Below are positions 6,797 through 9,756 of a stretch of 9,756 nucleotides of DNA, piece after piece. The notes beneath the pieces were generated by a model. That model made no database searches, was not told the DNA's origin, and saw only the letters and a program-made list of their open reading frames with translations. Numbering within the stretch: the stretch's first letter is position 1; each line of letters starts with the position of its first letter. The DNA is taken from the NCBI GenBank assembly GCA_903832475.1, contig CAILBQ010000695.1, positions 1 through 9,756 of the forward strand. Direction: 5' to 3'. The stretch is from an uncultured Acidobacteriota bacterium. GTDB lineage: Bacteria > Acidobacteriota > Terriglobia > Terriglobales > Acidobacteriaceae. Both the position numbers and the translations under genes were made by a program.

Positions 6797-8844
6797 GGTT
6801 TTGCTCCTTTGCTTGCCGCGCCTTTGAGCGACGAGAGGAAGGCCGCCAGAGCCTGTGAATCCTCATCGCTGATGTTCTGATTAGGCTGCATAGTGCCGGC
6901 ACGTACCGCTTCGGGGTTCTTGAGCCATTCGTAGATCCATGCGGGAGTCAAACGTGATCCAACACTCGTGAGTGTCGGGCCAATGTAGCCTTTGTCCACT
7001 TTGGCGTCGATGATGTGGCAGCCTTGGCAGGCGTACTTCGAGTAATACAACTGCCTGCCACGCTCGATCACATCAGGCGTGGTGGCCAGGCCCATCTCCT
7101 GATCGATAGCGGGAGACTGGTAGACCGTCAACATATAGTCGGTCAGTACCTCGCTCTCGCCGTCTGATAAGTTGAAACGCGGCATCCGCCGGATGAGGGC
7201 TGGACGCAGTGTATTGGGATTCTTCAGGAAATCGACAAGCCACTGGCGCTGTACCGAACTTCCCTCCGCGGTGAGGTCCGGGGCCATGTCACCGCCGCGG
7301 CCGTTGATGCGATGGCAACTGAAGCAGGCGAGCTCCGTCATGAGCCTGCCCGCGTGGCCGGCTGGTTGATAGGCCGTCTCCGGGACGTAGGCCACGCGCA
7401 ACGTATCGGGGATGGCGCGACTGCGGCTGGTGAGAGCCAGCAGCGCTGTCGTCAAGGCGTCGGTCTGCGCGTTTGTAAGGGCGAATTGCGGCATTTTGAC
7501 GCCCGCACCGAAAGCGCCGGGCTGCCTGACTTTGCCCGTAATGTAGCTCGGCAGCGAGCGCTCCATGCCAGGAAGAAATACGATCTGCGCCCGCGGCTTG
7601 CTGCCGATGGAGCTAAGTTCAGGAGCGAAGTTCTCCGGCTTGGCTACCCCGTTGATCTCGTGACAGGCAGCGCATCCCAGGGTAGAGATGAGCAGCTTGC
7701 CGTGCGCCACCTGTTGCGTCGTGGCAGCCGTCAGATGCACATTCGCGCCGTAGTCCGTATCGGTCTTGCCCTGCATATAGCCGGCCAGCGTAGCGAGTTG
7801 CGGCGCGGTCAGGCGGTAGTGCGGCATGGGCGTCGTCGCGTCGTAGACACGAGGATTGTTCAGCCACGCCAGCAGCCATTCCGGCTTGACCTTGTTGCCA
7901 ATGCGCGTAAGTTCCGGGCCGACGTCTCCACCGACCAGGTTGCCTGCGGCGTTTTGCACTGCATGGCAGGAGGAGCAGAACGATTGACCGTAAAGGCTGG
8001 CTCCGGCTGCCGGGTCGGGCGATGCAGAAGCCTTCGCGTCAGGTGTTGCGGTATCGCCGGCCTGAGGGCGGCTGGTGCTGATCAGGTACGCGGAGATGTC
8101 GCTGGCGTCTGCATCGCTCAACTTGTAGTTGGGCATCGTAGTCGACGGCGCATAAGCTTGCGGATCTTTAAGCCAGCTGTAGATCCATTCACGAGTGGTC
8201 TTGTCGGCGACGTGGACAAGTGAAGGTGGATGATCCGTCGCGGCGACCTTGGTTCCATCTGGCCGCAGGATGGAGTGGCAGTGGACACAGCCGTAGCGGG
8301 TCAGCATGGCTCGACCGAGATTCAGTTGAGGCGTTCCGGCAAGAGCGTTCTGATGGCATTGACCACAGCCGGCCTCGATAAACCGTGTAGGCAGGATAGG
8401 CATTTCGCCGTCGCGTTCACTGCGGTGCGCTTCAGCGACGGTGGTGGCAGCGCCCTGGCCGCCGTGACAAATCACGCAGCCAAACCCCTCGAGCTTGTGG
8501 GGAATGACGGGATGCTTGCGAAAAGGCTGTTGCCGTACATCAGACAGACTGGCTTCGTTCAGGCCGAGATGACAAGTGGTGCAGCGGTCGACGACGCCTA
8601 ACTCCGGCAGCCATATCTGATGGATGCCCGGACTAAACCGTCGACGCAGACTGATGGAGTCTCCGCGGTCGTGAATCTCGGTAAGGTATTGACGTTGGTA
8701 GCGATGCCACTGGCTGAAGTGTTCCTTGGTAGGTGCGACGGCGAGAGCAAGCAGAAGCACCACGCTCACTACACCGAAGGCGCGCACGGGATCACCGAAG
8801 AGCGCATGCCACAACGAGGATTTTGACTTTCTCGGAGACTCCAC
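6793..8844 (-). CDS. Membrane-anchored octahaem cytochrome c of a bc-type complex
   Basis: This 683-residue protein has eight CxxCH motifs, at residues 88, 123, 160, 186, 290, 391, 507 and 606. One hydrophobic segment (22-38) follows a basic N-terminus and anchors the rest outside the membrane. The first three haems form a dense block with KHP (110-112) and FGCVICHGGQG (121-131), a pattern I associate with bis-His haems. The remaining five haems sit in modules of about 100 residues that resemble single-haem cytochrome c domains. Most carry GP-L, a W-xx-WL-x-NP-type helix and a Met-Pro ligand: TTMP at 237, TPMP at 340, VKMP at 451 and RRMP at 554. The last module has TMQPN (M652) instead. The gene starts with GTG, immediately after the TAA of the cytochrome b C-terminal gene, supported by GGAGGAG six bases upstream of the start region; no suitable ATG precedes the membrane segment. 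It probably replaces or extends cytochrome c1/f as the electron outlet. Confidence 0.92.
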   Translation of the reverse strand: MESPRKSKSSLWHALFGDPVRAFGVVSVVLLLALAVAPTKEHFSQWHRYQRQYLTEIHDRGDSISLRRRFSPGIHQIWLPELGVVDRCTTCHLGLNEASLSDVRQQPFRKHPVIPHKLEGFGCVICHGGQGAATTVAEAHRSERDGEMPILPTRFIEAGCGQCHQNALAGTPQLNLGRAMLTRYGCVHCHSILRPDGTKVAATDHPPSLVHVADKTTREWIYSWLKDPQAYAPSTTMPNYKLSDADASDISAYLISTSRPQAGDTATPDAKASASPDPAAGASLYGQSFCSSCHAVQNAAGNLVGGDVGPELTRIGNKVKPEWLLAWLNNPRVYDATTPMPHYRLTAPQLATLAGYMQGKTDTDYGANVHLTAATTQQVAHGKLLISTLGCAACHEINGVAKPENFAPELSSIGSKPRAQIVFLPGMERSLPSYITGKVRQPGAFGAGVKMPQFALTNAQTDALTTALLALTSRSRAIPDTLRVAYVPETAYQPAGHAGRLMTELACFSCHRINGRGGDMAPDLTAEGSSVQRQWLVDFLKNPNTLRPALIRRMPRFNLSDGESEVLTDYMLTVYQSPAIDQEMGLATTPDVIERGRQLYYSKYACQGCHIIDAKVDKGYIGPTLTSVGSRLTPAWIYEWLKNPEAVRAGTMQPNQNISDEDSQALAAFLSSLKGAASKGAKP

Positions 8845-9549
8845 TTAACTCCTCCACGGCATCACCCAGGACCATCCCGGGCCGCGGAACCAGGTGCCAA
8901 CTGCGGTAAGCACGATCAGTTCAAAGAGAAACCAGGTCATGATCCAGTAAGCGAGCGGCTTGGACGCTAGGTAACGTCGGAAGGCCGGTCCTGAATCCGC
9001 CTTGCTGTAAGCCGCGATGATCATGGCAATCGCAATCAAGACGGTGGGGGCAACGGCGACGTACACCTTGAAGAAAAGAAGGAAGAGCAGCATGCCTGCG
9101 GTAGCGACATAGAAGATGCGGAGCCGTTGCGGGCGATCCTGAAGAAAGAGTCCGGTGGCATCGATGTTGATGTTGAAGTAGGGAATGACAACGAGTGAAA
9201 CGATCAGCATGGTCGGCACGAGGACTCCGGCGACCACGGGTGGGAAGTAGTGCAGCAGCTCCTGCAATCCCAGGAAGTACCACGGTGCCTTGGCGGGGTT
9301 GGGCGTATGCGTTGGATCGGCGATGCCTTCCAGCGGAGCGTTAAAGAAGAGCGAAACAACAACAAGAACGATGGCGAGCAGTTCAATGGCCAGTGCGGCT
9401 CGGAAGAGAACTTCCGGATAGGTCTGTATTTCATCTTCGCGATGCACTTTGACTTGCGCCGACGTGCGGCGCGTCACGAACACGACGCGTGTCGGAGATC
9501 GGCGCTGGTCGGAATCGATGCCGGCTACAAAGTCTTTAGGAGCAGTCAT
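8845..9549 (-). CDS. Cytochrome b C-terminal subunit (subunit IV-like) of a bc/b6f-type complex
   Basis: This 234-residue membrane protein matches the C-terminal half of cytochrome b, which forms part of the quinol-oxidising Qo site. The diagnostic segment is NPAKAPWYFLGLQE (84-97), equivalent to the PEWY loop of mitochondrial cytochrome b and b6f subunit IV, here reading K-A-P-W-Y. Hydrophobic segments lie near 49-69, 104-123, 144-160, 164-181 and 198-218. That is more than the three of chloroplast subunit IV (about 160 residues), with an extra C-terminal helix ending in RGPGWSWVMPW. The first 45 residues are polar and probably cytoplasmic. It starts at an ATG that overlaps the previous stop (ATGA), with GGAGGAGG at 9554-9561 just upstream. 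The next gene's GTG abuts its TAA. It carries no haem ligands of its own; the haems belong to the separate b6-like subunit upstream. Confidence 0.92.
   Translation of the reverse strand: MTAPKDFVAGIDSDQRRSPTRVVFVTRRTSAQVKVHREDEIQTYPEVLFRAALAIELLAIVLVVVSLFFNAPLEGIADPTHTPNPAKAPWYFLGLQELLHYFPPVVAGVLVPTMLIVSLVVIPYFNINIDATGLFLQDRPQRLRIFYVATAGMLLFLLFFKVYVAVAPTVLIAIAMIIAAYSKADSGPAFRRYLASKPLAYWIMTWFLFELIVLTAVGTWFRGPGWSWVMPWRS
8849..8855 (-). promoter_or_regulatory. Ribosome binding site for the GTG start of the octahaem cytochrome
   Basis: GGAGGAG on the minus strand lies inside the last codons of the upstream gene and precedes the GTG at 8844 by a short spacer that includes the TAA stop. It decides in favour of the GTG start, because no ATG lies between it and the membrane anchor. 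Confidence 0.7.
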
Positions 9550-9756
9550 TTGGCCTCCTCCGTGGCGCTTGCTGTAGCGATCGCTGGTTTCGGTTCCGTT
9601 TGTTGCACGTAGAGGCCTCCGTCTTTGCGGATGCGCCAGAAATGCACGGCGATGAAGAGGATGGCTGTGAGGGGCAGGACAACACAGTGCAGCACGTAGA
9701 AACGGAGCAAAGCATTGGCATTGACTTGGTTGCCGCCCAGCAGCAGGAAGTGAATC
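9546..9756 (-). CDS. Cytochrome b6-like N-terminal subunit (partial, N-terminus beyond right edge)
   Basis: Only the last 69 residues are in the window. RFYVLHC and, downstream, AVHFWRIRKDGG form the last haem-bearing helix of cytochrome b. The two histidines (codons 9687-9689 and 9642-9644) are the presumed ligands of the two b haems. They have 14 residues between them, the spacing of cytochrome b6 of b6f complexes, rather than the 13 of mitochondrial cytochrome b. The chain ends with a short polar tail (EPKPAIATASATEEAK) and a TGA that overlaps the next ATG. It must pair with the subunit IV-like protein to form a complete cytochrome b. The other histidine pair and most of the membrane helices, and probably a Rieske iron-sulphur gene, lie beyond the right edge. 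Confidence 0.9.
   Translation of the reverse strand, partial: IHFLLLGGNQVNANALLRFYVLHCVVLPLTAILFIAVHFWRIRKDGGLYVQQTEPKPAIATASATEEAK

Noticed and set aside
7312..8223. A 303-codon plus-strand open frame
   Set aside because: It is antisense to the octahaem cytochrome, whose regular CxxCH motifs prove the minus-strand frame.

Overview
The window looks like a piece of chromosome from a soil or sediment bacterium, most likely an acidobacterium (Terriglobia type). This is an inference from the moderately high GC, the Tat-exported Gfo/Idh/MocA oxidoreductase of a kind common in Acidobacteriota, Planctomycetota and Verrucomicrobiota, and the split cytochrome b followed by a large multihaem cytochrome c. 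No rRNA, tRNA, CRISPR array, insertion sequence or integrase is visible.

Layout. (1) Positions 1-847, minus strand: the first 282 residues of a Tat-exported Gfo/Idh/MocA-family oxidoreductase, cut by the left edge. (2) Positions 848-1120: a divergent intergenic region with a possible promoter for the plus-strand genes. (3) Positions 1121-4393, plus strand: a probable two-gene operon. It encodes a 767-residue polytopic membrane protein with IPT/TIG-like beta domains and a long Ala-rich segment, then a 315-residue GH46 chitosanase-like hydrolase with a C-terminal peptidoglycan-binding domain and no visible signal peptide. (4) Positions 4394-4716: a 323-base convergent intergenic gap with nothing recognisable. 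(5) Positions 4717-9756, minus strand, read from the right edge leftward: a tightly packed respiratory operon. It encodes the end of a cytochrome b6-like subunit, a separate cytochrome b C-terminal subunit (subunit IV-like), a membrane-anchored octahaem cytochrome c, a cytochrome c lipoprotein with an Ig-like domain, and a secreted protein of unknown function.

The respiratory genes are joined by ATGA overlaps, a directly abutting stop/start and a 14-base overlap, so they are almost certainly co-transcribed and translationally coupled. Together they suggest a quinol-oxidising bc-type complex. In it the usual single cytochrome c1/f is replaced or supplemented by an eight-haem wire and an outer lipoprotein cytochrome. 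The Rieske protein and the first part of cytochrome b would lie beyond the right edge. The plus-strand pair is a separate unit. Its membrane protein is not a family I can name, and its pairing with a cell-wall or chitosan hydrolase is the least explained part of the window.
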